DNA of 64,000 bases from Bubalus kerabau (GCF_029407905.1 NC_073627.1:162755697-162819696); one strand, 5' to 3'. Positions 24,270 through 36,399 are shown, numbered from the stretch's first letter. A program made the numbers and translations. The notes: a model not told the origin generated them from the letters alone.

Positions 24270-25545
24270 AAGCATATCTTGCAAGGCCCAAGTTTCCTCA
24301 ATTTTTGTTTGTCTGAGAAAGTTGTTACTTCTCTTTTACTTCTGAAGAACAATTTTCTTCCACAAAGAACCCTGGGTTGGTGGGATTTTCTTTCCTTTCA
24401 CACTTTAAGTATTTTACCTCACTTTCTTCTTGGTTTTTTTTTTTTTTTTTACAATTCTTATTCTTCATCCTCTGCAGGAAAAATGCTTTTTCCTTCAGGA
24501 TTTTTCTTTTTTAGAATTGAAATTCAGTTTATTCACAATCAATCATGAAACCATATAATTAAAAAAATATTTTAATTGGAGTATAATTGCTTTACGATGT
24601 TGTTAGTTTCTGCTGTACAACATCTTGAATCAGCTATCTATATATATGCATATATCCCCTCCCTCTTGAGCCTCAGGCCTCTTTTAAGATTCTCTTTTTT
24701 TTCTTTGGTATTTTGTAGCTTGGGTATGAGATGCCTATGCATAAATTTTTTTTTAACATTTTTCCTGCTTGGCGTTCTGCTTGTTTCCTACATATGTGGT
24801 TTGATGTCTATCATTTATTTTTGAAAATGTGAAGTCATTATTTCCTCGAATACTTCTTTTTCTTCTCTTTTCCTTTTCTTTCTGGTATTCCCCTTATGTT
24901 TATGTTACTTCCTTTTTAAATTGTCCCACAGTTCTTGAATATTCTGTTCTGCTCTTTTAATTCTTGTTTTCCCCTTTGTACTTAGGCTTCTAAGTTTCTG
25001 TTGACATTGATTCAAGCTCACTGATGCTTCCCCTTCCGCTGATTCTATTCATGAGCGCATGAAAAGCATCCTTTTTTTCTGTTACATTGTGGGGGTTTTT
25101 GTTACTAGAATTTCTTTTGAATTTTTTTCCTGAAGTGTCCATCTCCCTGCTTACATTTCCTATCTGTTCTTGCATGCTGCCCACTTTTCTATTAGAATCA
25201 TTAGCATATTATGCCTAGTTGTTTTAAATTCCCGATGTGATAATTCCAACATCTCCACCATATCTGTGTCTCATTCTGGTGCTGGCTCTATCTCTTAAAC
25301 CTCAATGAGTGTTTTTGGCTTTGGTCTTTTAGGATGCCATATAATTTTCTGCTTAAAGTTAGACATAATGTAACTGGTAAGGGAACTGAGCTAAGTAGGT
25401 GTTTAGGGTGAGGTTTTATTTATTTTTGTGATAGCGGTTGCTGTCAGAGACTAAAATTCCCTTGTTGTGCTTGTTTATCTATTCTCTGTTGTCTTTGGGT
25501 TTCCCTTTAGACTTCTTTGTCAATAAAGTATAATACCTTCTCTGT
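24270..25545 (-). mobile_element. L1-derived fragments (mixed ages)
   Basis: T-rich antisense L1 sequence. About 24560-24690 matches an L1 3' UTR (gagtataattgctttac) also seen near 40740. The remainder resembles antisense ORF1/5' UTR sequence. Boundaries are approximate and no frame is intact. Confidence 0.55.
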
Positions 25546-25690
25546 CGACTTTCCTGGTGGTTCAGACAGTAAAGAATCTGCCTGCAATGCAGGAGACCCA
25601 GGTTCAGTCCCTGGGTTGGGAAGATCCCCTACAGAAGGAAATGGCAACCCACTCCAGTATGTTTGTTCGGAGAATCCCATGGACAGAGGG
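25546..25690 (+). mobile_element. Bov-tA SINE, 3'-truncated
   Basis: gactttcctggtggttcaga through agaatcccatggacagagg; the rest of the body is missing. Confidence 0.87.
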
Positions 25691-25829
25691 ATTTTAACAT
25701 TTTCTGCTACCGATACTTCCCATTACATATCTCTTCCTTCCGGGTAAAGTTTATATCTTTTTACTGGTTCTCACCTCTAATTCATAATAGAATCTCTTTT
25801 GGGGAGCTTTAAAATATATGTTTGGCCTG

Positions 25830-27412
25830 TAGAAAAGTATTAAAATGAACAAAGTTAGGATATCTCAGCACAGAAGTGATAACTATAAAACAAGAACCAA
25901 AAGGAAATTTTAGAACTGAAAATCCCATTATCTGAAATTAAAAATTCACTTGAATGTTATTAACAGAGTTTGAACACTGCAGAAGACATAATGAGTGAAC
26001 TTGAAGAGAGATTTGATAGATCTAAAGAGCATTCAATCTGAAGAGCAGAGGTTAAAAAAAAACTGAAAGAAAACAAGGAACAGAGTCTTGGTGACCTTCG
26101 GGACAACACCATGGAATATGTTTGGGATCGAAGACTGAAAAGAAATAACTGAACAAATGAGAAAAAAAATGGCTGTAATTTTCTCAACTGTAGTACAAAA
26201 CACCAATTTACAAATTCAAAAAGCTTAGAAAGCCCCAAAGAAAGATAAATATAAAGAAAACACCACCTGGGCACATCATAGTAACAAAGAGAAAATTTTG
26301 TGCATAAAAAAATTTTTTTTTGCATTCAAAAGACCAATGAATGACCTGACGTAAACAATGGAGCTAAGAATTAAAGTGGTGAAAGAAACCTGTTGACTCA
26401 TTACTCATTTATACCCAGTGAAAATATTGTTAAAAAAAACAAAGGCAAAATGAAAAAATTGTGGCAAATCATATATTCCGAATAAAGCTACAACAATGAA
26501 TGTAACTAGAATAAACATGTCATTTATAAGGCTAAGATTCTCCAACTGGAAAAAAGCAAGCTGAAATTATAAGCTGTCTAAAACATGCTCAGTCAGTCAC
26601 GTCCCACTCTTTGGGACCCATGGACTGAAAAGAAAAACCAATAATCTCAACCATTGCACTGAAAGTAACATCAAAAACATTTGGGAATGCATTTACAAAA
26701 GATGTATACAATCTGTACACAGAAAGCTTCCAAATGTTGTCAAGATTAAGTAAGAAAGGTCTAATATAAAACCATCTCATTGATTGCAAGACTCAATATT
26801 GTTAAAATGTTAATTCTTGTCAATCATCACTTTCAATGCAATATGGATTAAAATCCCAGCAGGACTTTTTAAATTATTTTATATAAAACATATCGAAACG
26901 CAAACAATTTCAGAGGAAAAAGAGAACAATTGGAGGACTTAAACTACCTGATTTCAACACTCACTATAAAGCTATGGTAATCAAGGCAACAGGCTTCCCA
27001 GGAGGCTTACTGGTGAAGAATCCGCCTGCCAGTGCAGGAGCAGCAGGAGACGCGGCTCCATCCCTGTGTCAGAAAATCTTTTAGAGAAGCAAATGGCAAC
27101 CCACTCCCGTATTCTTGCCTGGGAAATTCCACAGCCAGAGGAGTCTGGCGGACTCCAGTCCATGGGGTCGCTAAGAGTGGACCACGACTGAGCACACACA
27201 CACACACAATCAAGTAACGTGGTATTGGCACAGGACAGAAAATGAATAGACCCATGGAACACAATATAGAGTCCAGAAATGGAACATACAGATGGTCAAT
27301 TGAATTTCAACAAAGGCAGAAATATTATTCAATGGGAAAAGAAAGTGTTTTCAATAAATGGTATTGGAACCGCTGGATAAACATATGGAGGAAAAAGGAA
27401 TTTTAATTCCTA
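25830..27412 (+). mobile_element. L1 fragment, split by a Bov-tA SINE
   Basis: A-rich sense-strand L1 remnants (ORF1-like near 25960-26060; ORF2-like acaatgaatagacccatgg region near 27240-27400). The SINE at 26991-27203 interrupts it. No long frame. Confidence 0.65.
26991..27203 (+). mobile_element. Bov-tA SINE
   Basis: gcttcccaggaggcttactg through gaccacgactgagcacac, followed by a short CA run. Confidence 0.87.
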
Positions 27413-28206
27413 CCACACCGGCCTCACAAAACGGATACAAAAGGGTGGAGCTGGAGGCTCCCGGTTCGTGTCTCCCCTGCCCAGTCCCCAGCCCACAGTC
27501 GCCCTAGCCTTGTAGGACCTAGGCTTGAGCCGCTTACCCAATACTGGACTCCCCACAACCTAAGTCCAGCAGAGCGCAGATGTTTCGGGACAGCTGGACG
27601 CGCCTGACCCACGTGGGGACCTCCTCCTCCTCCTGGCCCGTTTGGTTTCATATGCCAATTAGCGTCCAGCAGTTCTGTTTCCCAAAGGCTTTAAAGAATC
27701 TACGGGGAAGAAAAATTTCCAAGAAAGGCTGAATGGAGTGGATTCCTCTAGCTTGCCTCACTGCAAGAGCAGTAGGGTCGAGAGGAGATCGTATGAAGTC
27801 CTGCGTGTGAAAGGCAGACGTTGACCCTGGCATTACTGCAACGCACAGGTAGTGATGGAGGACATCCGAAGCCTATTTGTGACCTGAATTCAGACCCACC
27901 GATGGCCGTCTCTGTGACCTTCATTCTGTCCACCCACCTGTTCATTGAGTATCTACTCCAGTCAGGCACCTGGCTACTAAGATGCTAAGAGCAAACCTCT
28001 GATTCAACAACTTTCCCCTGGGACAGAGCTGCCATGTGACTCTGGAGACAGTGATACCCCTCCCTTGCACCCACACTGTCAATGAGCCTGGGAGGAGCAG
28101 AAGCTGAGAGCGGTAGTCAGAGGACCAGAGGTAGCTCAGGAGGGTCGTTGCCCCTGAGAAGGGATCCGGTTCAAGAAGAACCTTTAATGCCAACTCTGCG
28201 TGCTTC
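27413..28206. other. Unique GC-moderate DNA upstream of orphan exon 1
   Basis: Follows the L1 fragment; contains CCT-rich and CpG-bearing stretches but no exon. A short stretch near 28088-28130 (gggaggagcagaagctgaga) resembles 50837-50880 upstream of the intact gene, so the duplication includes promoter flank. Confidence 0.55.
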
Positions 28207-28426
28207 GGCCTTCCCAGGTGGCTCCCTGGTAAAGAATCCGTCTGCCAATGCAAGAGATGCAGGACAGGAGAGTTCCATCCCTGGATCGGGAAGATCCCTG
28301 GAGGAGGAAATGGCAACCTACTCCAGTATTCTTGTCTAGGAAAGCCCATGGACAGAGAAGGCTGGTGGGCCGCAGTCCATGGGGTCAGCAAAGTGTGGAA
28401 CACGACTGAGCGACTGAGCACGCACA
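28207..28426 (+). mobile_element. Bov-tA SINE upstream of orphan TNFRSF10 exon 1
   Basis: ccttcccaggtggctccctg through gactgagcgactgagcacg. It lies about 130 bases before the CpG-rich promoter segment. Confidence 0.88.
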
Positions 28427-28552
28427 GGCTGCGTTCAACTCGCCGTCTAGAGAGAGAGACGGAGATTCTTATTTTTCCTGCACATCCTGAGTAAGACAAG
28501 GCGGGGCCACCTCTGCCTGCTTTCTCTGAAAGCGTGAGTACAGTGCGCGGGA

Positions 28553-28644
28553 GCGGCGGTATACAGAGGAGCTCCGCGGCGGCATACAGAGGAGCTCCGC
28601 GGCGGCATACAGAGGAGCTCCGCGGCGGCATACAGAGGAGCTCC
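28553..28644 (+). repeat. 23-bp tandem repeat, 4 copies, upstream of orphan exon 1
   Basis: Four head-to-tail copies of a GC-rich 23-bp unit (starting gcggcggcatacagagg) are identical except for one T/C difference in the first. They end 58 bases before ATG 28703, in the predicted 5' UTR or core promoter. The matching region before 51274 has a single related acagcagagctcc-like segment and no array, so the expansion is local to this copy. Confidence 0.93.
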
Positions 28645-28702
28645 GACGTCTGGCCATCAGAGGCGGGTTTCCAAGTTCCACGGACGACCGTGAAGATTCC
28701 TC

Positions 28703-28873
28703 ATGACTGTGCCTGCCATCAACCTGCGGGGACCTCGACAGCGAACGCTGCCCGACCGCAAGCGGCAGCGGGGACGGAAGGCACCGGCCTCCTCGAGCGC
28801 CGGTGCAGGGCGCCCCGGTGGCCCCAAACTTCGGTTCGGGTACCTCGTCTTCGTCATGGGTGTCGTGTTGTGG
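28703..28873 (+). pseudogene. TNFRSF10: Orphan TNFRSF10-like exon 1 (duplicate first exon)
   Basis: A 57-codon open frame from ATG 28703 ends at a gtgagt donor in phase 0. It parallels the exon at 51274: both contain QRTLPDR, the ASSS stretch and a hydrophobic end (YLVFVMGVVLW here). The underlying DNA shares long near-identical stretches around 28739-28762. I found no matching exon 2 or 3 between here and 51 kb; the only other TNFRSF10-like exon in that interval is inverted. It is therefore an orphan: a dead duplicate, or an alternative first exon for the gene at 51 kb, since phase and donor are compatible. Confidence 0.72.
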
Positions 28874-29729
28874 GTGAGTACCACCGCGGGTACCACTCCG
28901 GAACGCGCGCCGGGTGGCCGGTAAATGGCGGCGGGAAAAGACCCGGCGGTGTGCATGCCCGGGTCAGCTGCGGCCGGGGCATGTCCGAGCGAGATCTACC
29001 GTGGGCTGCATGCGGGGAAGGAGCAGGTTCAGGGCCTGGCGGGACCGACCCGGGCCCAGAGGGAGAAGAGCCTGTGTTCTCCGTCCCGGTCCTAGGCTTG
29101 TCTGGCTGTCCCAGAAGTAAATTCCAAAGGAAAAAGAATGGAAAACTCTTTTGCAAGCTTCTCCGCTCCCCTTCCTTCCCCTCTCCTCCCTCCCGTGTCC
29201 CTTCTTCTTTTTCCTCTCCCCTCCCCTTTTTTGTTGAGATTCTAGAATATGCTCATCGCATCTATTCTTCCCCTCGATTTGTACAGAAAAGTAGCTTTCC
29301 CACCCTCCCTTGCATTCAGCACCCCTTCTGGGCTGCTGTCAGTCATTTTGCAAATTCCTTCCACTTTCTTCCGCAGCAACCCACAGGGCTTACAGGGTAA
29401 ATCCCCAGTCATCAGGCGACTAGCCTCAGGGGCTCTGTCTAGTTTAGGAGGAAAGGGTCTGAAGATGTTCTTTTGATTTCTGTTTTGAGTCTGAAGCAGG
29501 TGTGGCATGCATCCTGAAAAAACTATTTAATGGCTGCCCTGAACTCCAGGCGGAAGGGTCTACTGTTAACCTAGCTGTCTTTTTACTTGTAAAAACAACC
29601 CCACAGCCACACAAATCTTAGAAGAAACAGGTCTCAGAGCACAGGAAGACCTTGAGAACAAGTCTGACACTATGGCTTTGTCACAGCTGATGAGGTTTAG
29701 AGTAAAAGAGAAACCCTGTATGATGTTAC

Positions 29730-30010
29730 TTACACGTTACTTACACTTGCACGTGCAATAGAAAAATTACAACAAACTAGTGAGTAACACACAAAAAAGA
29801 AGCAGACTCAGGGATACAGAGAAAACCTGGTGGTTACCAGTGAGGAGAGGGAAGCAGGGAGGGGCAAGATAGGGATGAGGGGAAAAGAAGAGTTATTGTG
29901 AGATTATATGAAATCCTGTGTGTGAATCGCTTGAAAATTGTAAAGCACTATAGAATTTAAAGAATCTTTTGTTCAAAAAAAACCAAAACAAAACAAACAA
30001 AAAAACGAAA
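29730..30010 (+). mobile_element. L1 3' UTR fragment with A-rich tail
   Basis: Sequence with agcagactcagggatacaga and ggtggttaccagtgaggaga, ending in A-rich DNA (29976-30010), typical of old L1 3' ends. Confidence 0.6.
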
Positions 30011-30351
30011 CGGTGCAGCTTTTAGGGCCCATTTGTCCCCAGGGAGGAAAGAGTAGTGTTGTTTTGGGTGACCTATCAAGGGATAGTGAAAATCAAGCTC
30101 GACCCTAAAACAGTTACGTCAGCTCCGGGAAGTCACATGGGAACACAGCAAGGTCCAACTAGACTCTGCAAACCCAGCTAACAGTATTGCATCACTTGCG
30201 GGAAGTAAGTGGTAAGAAGCACGAAAGGAAATCCCCACTCGGGACTCAGCTCTAACTTCACCAGCTTGGTAGCTGTGGACAAATTGCTGAGCCGAACTGA
30301 AGACACTTCCACGACCCATCCTCCGTTCTCAGTTCCTTTCTTTCAATTGGC

Positions 30352-30458
30352 CAAGGCTCAAAGGCTGCAGGAATCTTAGTTCCCAACCTAGGATCCAGCC
30401 TTGACCCCCGCAGTGAAAGTGCGGCACCCTAACCACTGGACCGCCAGGGAAGTTCTCT
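30352..30458 (-). mobile_element. CHR-type SINE
   Basis: Minus-strand head: gcaggaatcttagttcccaa to ccactggaccgccagggaag. A CT run follows at 30515-30535. Confidence 0.8.
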
Positions 30459-31365
30459 CGTTTCCCACTCTCTTTTGTCCCACGCTGCTGCTCCACCGCA
30501 GCCCTCCTGTCTCCCTCCTCTCTCTCTCTCTCTCACACCCCCAACCCACTCTCCACACACACACACCACAAGTCTGTGAGTGGCAAAGTCTCACATCTCC
30601 ACCGCACCTGGTGCACCCCAGTGTTTGTCTCTCAAACAGCCCGAAATGGACATTACACACCAGGAAGCCTGCTCCTCGTCCATCCCAGCCCCACCCCCCA
30701 CCCCCACTCCCGTTACTTTGACTTCATTCTTGTCTGTGATCCTGGCACTGTGGGACTTTTCCCTCCATGTCCACACCTGTTCTCTGCCACTGGGAGTCTT
30801 GTCCCATCTGCCTTGCAGCCCTTCCAGGCTCTTTTCACCTTGGTGACTTTATGGGAATCGCTGTCTTTGCCTCAGGTTCCTGTGGCCAGAACTGCCCTGA
30901 GGAAAGCAAGGACCTCGCCTTGTCCCCAGTGCCCCACAGCCCCTGCACAGGGCTACTCAGCAGGCTGCAGACAGGACTCCCCCTGAATGCGTGGGTGGTG
31001 TGGGTTCTAAGATGCCTGCACTAATGTTAGTGTTGTGTCCTGCTCTGAGGGGCATGGAGGGTATTGATCTGGGTGGTGGGAAATGTGACCGGCAAGCTGG
31101 GGACAGAATAGAGATAACTGAATGTCAATGCTGAAGGATTGCCCAGGTCCATAGAAGACTATTTCAAGTTTTCATCTGATGTTACCAAAGATTTTTTAAA
31201 CGTATATTTGTAGTGTTACAAGTGTCAATTCATCAGGAAGACATCTTAACCATAAATATATTGTGCCTAATAAAAGAGCTTTAAAAATACATAAAGCAAA
31301 AATGGATGAAATCAAAGGACTATCATATCACCCTTTAATGAAAATGAAAAAGGGTAGTAACATTA
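30459..31365. other. No gene seen
   Basis: CT-rich and CA-rich simple sequence at 30515-30565, then unique DNA. I looked for TNFRSF10 exon 2-4 counterparts and found none. Confidence 0.5.
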
Positions 31366-31368
31366 TCG

Positions 31369-31567
31369 GGCTTCCCCAGTGGTTCAGCGGTAAAGAATCT
31401 GTCTGCCAATGCAGGAGACACAGGTTAGATCCCTAGGCTGGGGAAGATCCTCTGGAGGAGGAAATGGCAACCCACTCCAGCATGCTTGCTGTAATATCCC
31501 ATAGAGGAGCCTGGCAGGCTACAGTCCAGGGGGTCTTAGAGTCTCTCACAACTTAGCCACTAAACAA
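31369..31567 (+). mobile_element. Bov-tA SINE
   Basis: gcttccccagtggttcagcg through tctcacaacttagccactaa. Confidence 0.87.
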
Positions 31568-31595
31568 CAGCAAAAGTAACGCTGTTAACCATAAC

Positions 31596-31729
31596 GGGAA
31601 TTCCCCTGACCGTTCAGTGGTTAGGACTCTGCTGTCTTATGGAGGGCACAACAGGTTCATTGGTTGAGGAACTAACATCCTCAAAGCTGCACAGAGAGAC
31701 CAAATTAAAAAAAAAAGAAAAAGAAAAAT
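31596..31729 (+). mobile_element. CHR-type SINE
   Basis: gggaattcccctgaccgttc to an A-rich end at 31707-31729. Confidence 0.75.
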
Positions 31730-31734
31730 CAACC

Positions 31735-32105
31735 ATCTTGATTTAATTGACATTCAGAGAGCACGCTTGCAACATCTAATGAAGACTCATTCTTTTTTGA
31801 TGAAATGTGGTACTTCCACTAAGATAGACCACATTCTAGACAATTTAAAAAGTCTAAATAAGTTTAAAAGCAATGAAATCATATAAACTCTATTCTCTGA
31901 CTTGAATGAAATTACATTGCTAGTCAAGAATGATCTCTAGAAAAGGACTCCAAAATTTGAATATTAAGTGACATCCTTCAAATCATTATGGTTCTTAGAT
32001 GAAATCAAAAGAATATTTTTTTTGAATTTAAAAACAAATAGTAATGAATACATACTAAGTGGAAACTTGTGAAAAGCTGCTAACACAGTGCTTACACTGC
32101 AGTTT
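31735..32105 (+). mobile_element. L1 ORF2 fragment
   Basis: A-rich sense L1 remnant (gatagaccacattctagac region); no frame. Confidence 0.55.
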
Positions 32106-32116
32106 TCAATTAAAGT

Positions 32117-32402
32117 GTGCTACCGCTGCTGCTGCTGCTAAGTCGCTTCAGTCGTGTCCGACTCTGTGCGACTCCATAGACGGCAGCCCACCAGGCTCCC
32201 CCATCCCTGGGATTCTCCAGGCAAGAACCCTGGAGTGGGTTGCCATTTCCTTCTCCAATGCATGAAAGTGAAAAGTGAAAGTGAAGTCACTCAGTCGTGT
32301 CCGACTCTTTAGTGACCCCATGGACTGCAGCCTACCAGGCTCCTCCGTCCATGGGATTTTCCAGGCAAGAACCCTGGAGTGGGGTGCCATCACCTTCTCG
32401 GA
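32117..32402 (-). mobile_element. Bov-A2 dimeric SINE
   Basis: Two Bov-A halves head to tail on the minus strand. The CTG-repeat tail is at 32125-32138, and the halves are linked by catgaaagtgaaaagtgaaa. Confidence 0.9.
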
Positions 32403-32410
32403 ATTAAAGT

Positions 32411-32633
32411 GTGAGTGCATGCTAAGTCACTTCAGTTGTGTCCTAGCCTTTGTAACCCTATGGACTGTAGCTCGCCATGCTCCTCTGTCCAAGGGATTCT
32501 CCAGGCAAGAATGGAGTGGGTTGTTGTGTCCTCCCCCTGGGAATCTTCCCGACCCAGGGACTGAACCCACATCTCTTTAAGTCTCTTGCATTGGCAGGTG
32601 GGTTCTTTACCACTGGTGCCACCTGGGAAGCTC
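32411..32633 (-). mobile_element. Bov-tA SINE
   Basis: Minus-strand body and tRNA-like head (gcaggtgggttctttaccac). It directly follows the Bov-A2 element. Confidence 0.87.
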
Positions 32634-32639
32634 TTCCAA

Positions 32640-33375
32640 TTAAAGATGTTCTATTAAAAAGAATAGGGGGTTGGGAGAAGTGGGGAGTAAAATTTTTTTA
32701 AAGTAAAGAAAAAAAAGCGACCTGAAGATTCACATTTTTAAATCACCATAAAATAAGTGTAAATTAAACTCAGAAGAAAAGGGAAAAAATAATAATATGA
32801 GTAGAAATCAATGAAATAGAATACAAATAATGAAAGGAATTGACAAACCAAGTGTTGATTCTCTGAAATGATTAACAAAATTAACAAACCAAATTTTAAA
32901 AGAAAAAAGGCCAAAAAAACAAAAAATACCAGTATCAACAATTAACGATAAGATATTATAACAAACTCTGCAGCCATAGAAAGGACAATAAGGGGAACTT
33001 AGGAATAATTTAATGTCAAATAAATTTGACAACTTGAATAAAATGGACAAATTCCTTGAGAATACTACTTAGCAAAACAGATACAAGATGAAAAGAAAAT
33101 CTGATTAATCCTATATCTTTTTATGAATTAGAATTCATCACTTAAAATCTTACAGCAATGAAAACTGCAGGCCCATGTAGTTTCATTGAGGAATTCTATA
33201 AATATTCATAGAAAAAATAATATCAGTCTTATACAAATTCTTTCAGAAAATATGAACAGGCAACAGTTCTTCACTGTTTTATAAAGCCAGCACAACCCTG
33301 GTATCTAAAACTTACAATGACATTACCAAAAAAAAAAAATACTGACTAACATCTATTATACACGCAAAAATCCTT
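32640..33375 (+). mobile_element. L1 ORF2 fragment
   Basis: A-rich L1 sense remnant with a cctgcaggcccatg-like stretch and a damaged ggaattctataaatattc region of the RT; multiple stops. Confidence 0.62.
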
Positions 33376-33378
33376 CAT

Positions 33379-33428
33379 TAAGGAACTTCCCTGGTGGTCC
33401 AGTGGTTAAGACTCTCCCTTTCCAATAC
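33379..33428 (+). mobile_element. CHR-type SINE fragment
   Basis: ggaacttccctggtggtcca to tttccaatacag; interrupted by the next SINE. Confidence 0.72.
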
Positions 33429-33640
33429 AGGGCTTCCCTGGTGACTCAGATGGTAAAGAATCTGCCTGCAGTGGGGGAGACCCAGAGTTGATCCCTGGGT
33501 TGGGAAGATCCCTTGGAGAAGGGAATGGGTACCCACTCCATTATTCTTGCCTGGAAAATTCCATGGACAGGGGAGCCTGGCTGGCTACAGTCCATGGGAT
33601 CGCAAAGCTGGACACAGCTGAGCGACTAACACTTTCACTT
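33429..33640 (+). mobile_element. Bov-tA SINE
   Basis: ggcttccctggtgactcaga through gctgagcgactaacactttc, inserted into the CHR copy. Confidence 0.88.
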
Positions 33641-33644
33641 GCAT

Positions 33645-34690
33645 AGTTTGAAATCAAGAAGCAAGATGCCACCAGCCTTCCTCATCTTTTCTAAAAAATT
33701 ACTTTGGCTCTTCAGAGTCTTTTATGGTTCTGTAAAAAGTTTAATTCTTTGCCCTATTTCTGTGAAAAGTGCCATTGAAATTTTGATAAAAATTGCATCG
33801 AATCTATAGATTTCTATGGGTATATGGACATTTACAAATATTGATTATTCAAATCCATAAGCATGGACTATTTTTCCATTTATTTGTGCAGTTTTCAATG
33901 TACAGGTCTTTGACCTCCTTGGCTAAATTTATTCAACTTCTTCATAGGAATTTTATTTTTTTGATGCCACTGTAAATTAGATTGTTTTCTTATTTCTCTT
34001 TCTGCTGGTTTGTTATTCATGTAAAGAAATGCACCATATGTTTTCATATTGATGTTTATATCCTGTAACTATACTGGCTTCATTTATTAGTCTTAAGAGG
34101 TTTTTTTTCAATGGAGTGTTTAGCATTTTCTATACATAATATCATGTCACCTGCAAAATGGGACACTTTTAGTTCCTCCTTTCCAAGTTGGATGCTTTTT
34201 ATTTCTTTTTCTTACCTAATCGCTCTGGCTGGGACTTCTAATACTATGTTAAATAAAGATGACAAAAGTGAGTGTCTTTATCTTGTTCCTGATCTTAGAG
34301 GAGATAATTTCAGCTTTTCACTATGGAATATGGTGTTTGCTGTGGCCTTGTCACATAGGGTTTTATTTGTTGAGGTGTATTTACTCTATGTCTGCTTTGT
34401 TGAGAGTTTTATCATAAATCAATATTGAATTTGTCAAATGCTTTTTTTGTACCCATTGAGATGATCATATGACTTTTGTTCTTCATTTTACTAATGTGGT
34501 ATATCACATTGACTGTGATTTTTTTTTTTATTTGTAAATTTTGAACCATAGTTTGCATCCTTAGAATAAATCCCACTGATTATGTTGTGTGGTCCTTTTA
34601 ATGTATTGTTGAATTCAGCTTTCTAAAATTTTGTTGATGACTTTTGCATTTGTGTTCATCAAGAATATTGGCCTGTAAATTTCTTTGTGT
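33645..34690 (-). mobile_element. L1 ORF2 fragment
   Basis: Antisense L1 (atcgaatctatagatttcta, then cattgagatgatcatatgac) colinear with the open L1 at 55.3-56.4 kb but more diverged. Confidence 0.78.
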
Positions 34691-34779
34691 GTGTATGTGG
34701 CTGACTTCCAGTCAACCTGAATCTAGGCACTGAGATCTTCCCCTTTGGGATAGTGTTACTGCAAGTGTGTGTGTGGGTC

Positions 34780-36370
34780 TGGCTGCTCTCTGCCCAAAAG
34801 CCAATAAGCAGGCCAGGTTGGGGGTAAGGAAAGTTTGCTTTATTTCAGATGCTTACAACTGGGGGGCGAGAGTGGTGAACATCTCTCCGAAGGCCGACTC
34901 CCCGCCCCCACCGGCAACCTGTGGGCAAGAGCTTTTATAGACAGAAGTGAGGAGGGATCCACATACAGAAACAGCAGAGTCAGCTCTGATAGTCATCTTC
35001 AAATTGATCATCGGTGGTCTGACCAGCATCATCTTGATTGTTTTAGGTACAGTTCCAGGGTCCATTTGTTTCCATTTCTCTGAGGCCAGTTCTTGGAATT
35101 GTGGCAGCTCATATCCTGGGCACAGTCTGGTCATCATGTAGTTAACTTACCCACTTGGGGTTTCAGTATCTGTAAGACAGCTCACCATGAAGATGCTCAA
35201 CATCACTCATTATCAGAGAAATGCAAATCAAAACCACAGTGAGGTACCATCTCACACAGATCACAATGGCTGCTATCAAAAAGTCCACAAACAGTAAATG
35301 CTGGCGAGGGTGTGGAGAAAAGGGAACCCTCTTACACTGTTGGTGGGAATGCAAACTAGTACAGCCACTATGGAGAACAGGGTGGAGATTCCTTTAAAAA
35401 CTGGAAATCGAACTGCCATATGACCCAGCAATCCCACTGCTGGGCATACACACCAAGGAAACCAGAATTGAAATAAACATGTGTACTCGAATGTTCATCG
35501 CAGCACGGTTTACAATAGCTAGGTCATGGAAGCAACCTAGATGTCCATCAGCAGATGAATGGATAAGAAAGCTGTGGTACACAATGGAATCTTACTCAGC
35601 TATTAAAAAGAGTGCATTTGAATCAGTTCTAATGAGGTGGATGAAACTGGATCCTATTATACAGAGTGAAGTAAGTCAGAAAGAAAAACACCAGTACAGT
35701 ATACTAATGCATGTATATGGAATTTAGAAAGATGGTAACGATAACCTGTATGGGAGACAGCAAAAGAGACACAGATATAAAGAACAGACTTTTGGACTCT
35801 GTGGGAGAAGATGAGGGTGGGATGATTTGAGAGAATAGCATTGAAACATGTATATTATCATAGTTAACTAGATCTCCAGTCTCGGTTCGATGCATGAGAC
35901 AGGGTGCTCAGGGCCGGTGCACTGGGATGACCCCGAGAGATGGGATGGGGAAGGAGGTGAGAGGGGGTTCAGGATGAGGAACACATGTACACCCACGGCT
36001 GATTCATGTCAATGTATGGCAAAAACCACTACAATATTGTAATTAGCCTCCAATTAAATTAATTAAAAAAAAAAAAGACAGCTCACAGGATATGGCTCAG
36101 AATATTATCTATAGCCCTTGAGAAAGAAAGAAAGATCCTTGACTAAGCTTAATGACTACATTATTATTATTTGGTCTCCTTTGACTATTTTCTTTAGTTT
36201 CTGCATTTCTCACTTCTTTGATGAAACTTATTCTTGGACTGAAGTTTTCCATAGGCAAGAGGCAGGCAAAGGACGTAGTCGGGGGAGGGGCAAGGACCAT
36301 AGTGTCCTGCTCCGTTGCAATAGGACAGGTCTTGGCACATGCTCAACTACTGGGAACTCTTAAAAAATAT
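34780..36370 (-). mobile_element. LTR-like element, antisense, split by an L1 insertion
   Basis: The two halves, about 34780-35173 and 36087-36370, would join to about 680 bases. On the minus strand a TATA-like box (tataaaag, near 34933-34941) is followed about 95 bases on by AATAAA (34838-34845), the spacing of a retroviral LTR from promoter to poly-A signal. No gag, pol or env sequence is seen beside it, so it looks like a solo LTR. I cannot name the family and the ends are approximate. Confidence 0.5.
35186..36074 (+). mobile_element. L1 3' fragment with poly-A and 12-bp target-site duplication
   Basis: Contains the ORF2 C-terminal coding part and 3' UTR of a young ruminant L1 (similar to the element at 53.8-58.2 kb), ending in a poly-A tract. 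The 12-mer aagacagctcac occurs at 35174-35185 and 36075-36086. The inserted piece is about 890 bp and interrupts an LTR-like element. Confidence 0.9.
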
Positions 36371-36399
36371 AGTAGGCTGCTTCAACAATCCCAAGAGTT

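Larger units (their letters stand above)
28535..29060. promoter_or_regulatory. CpG-rich segment around orphan exon 1
   Basis: Many CpG dinucleotides occur through the repeat array, exon 1 and the first 180 bases of the following sequence, in contrast to the AT-rich surroundings. This resembles a CpG-island promoter that has not fully decayed. No TATA box is visible. A Bov-tA SINE at 28207-28426 sits just upstream. Confidence 0.6.

Noticed and set aside
28553..28644. CRISPR-like array
   Set aside because: The units are directly abutting with no spacers, and the DNA is mammalian.
28534..29400. 288-codon plus-strand open frame through the 23-bp repeats and beyond
   Set aside because: It reads the repeat array and exon 1 in a different frame from the TNFRSF10-matching one, ignores the splice donor at 28874, and its openness follows from GC-rich repeat units without stops.
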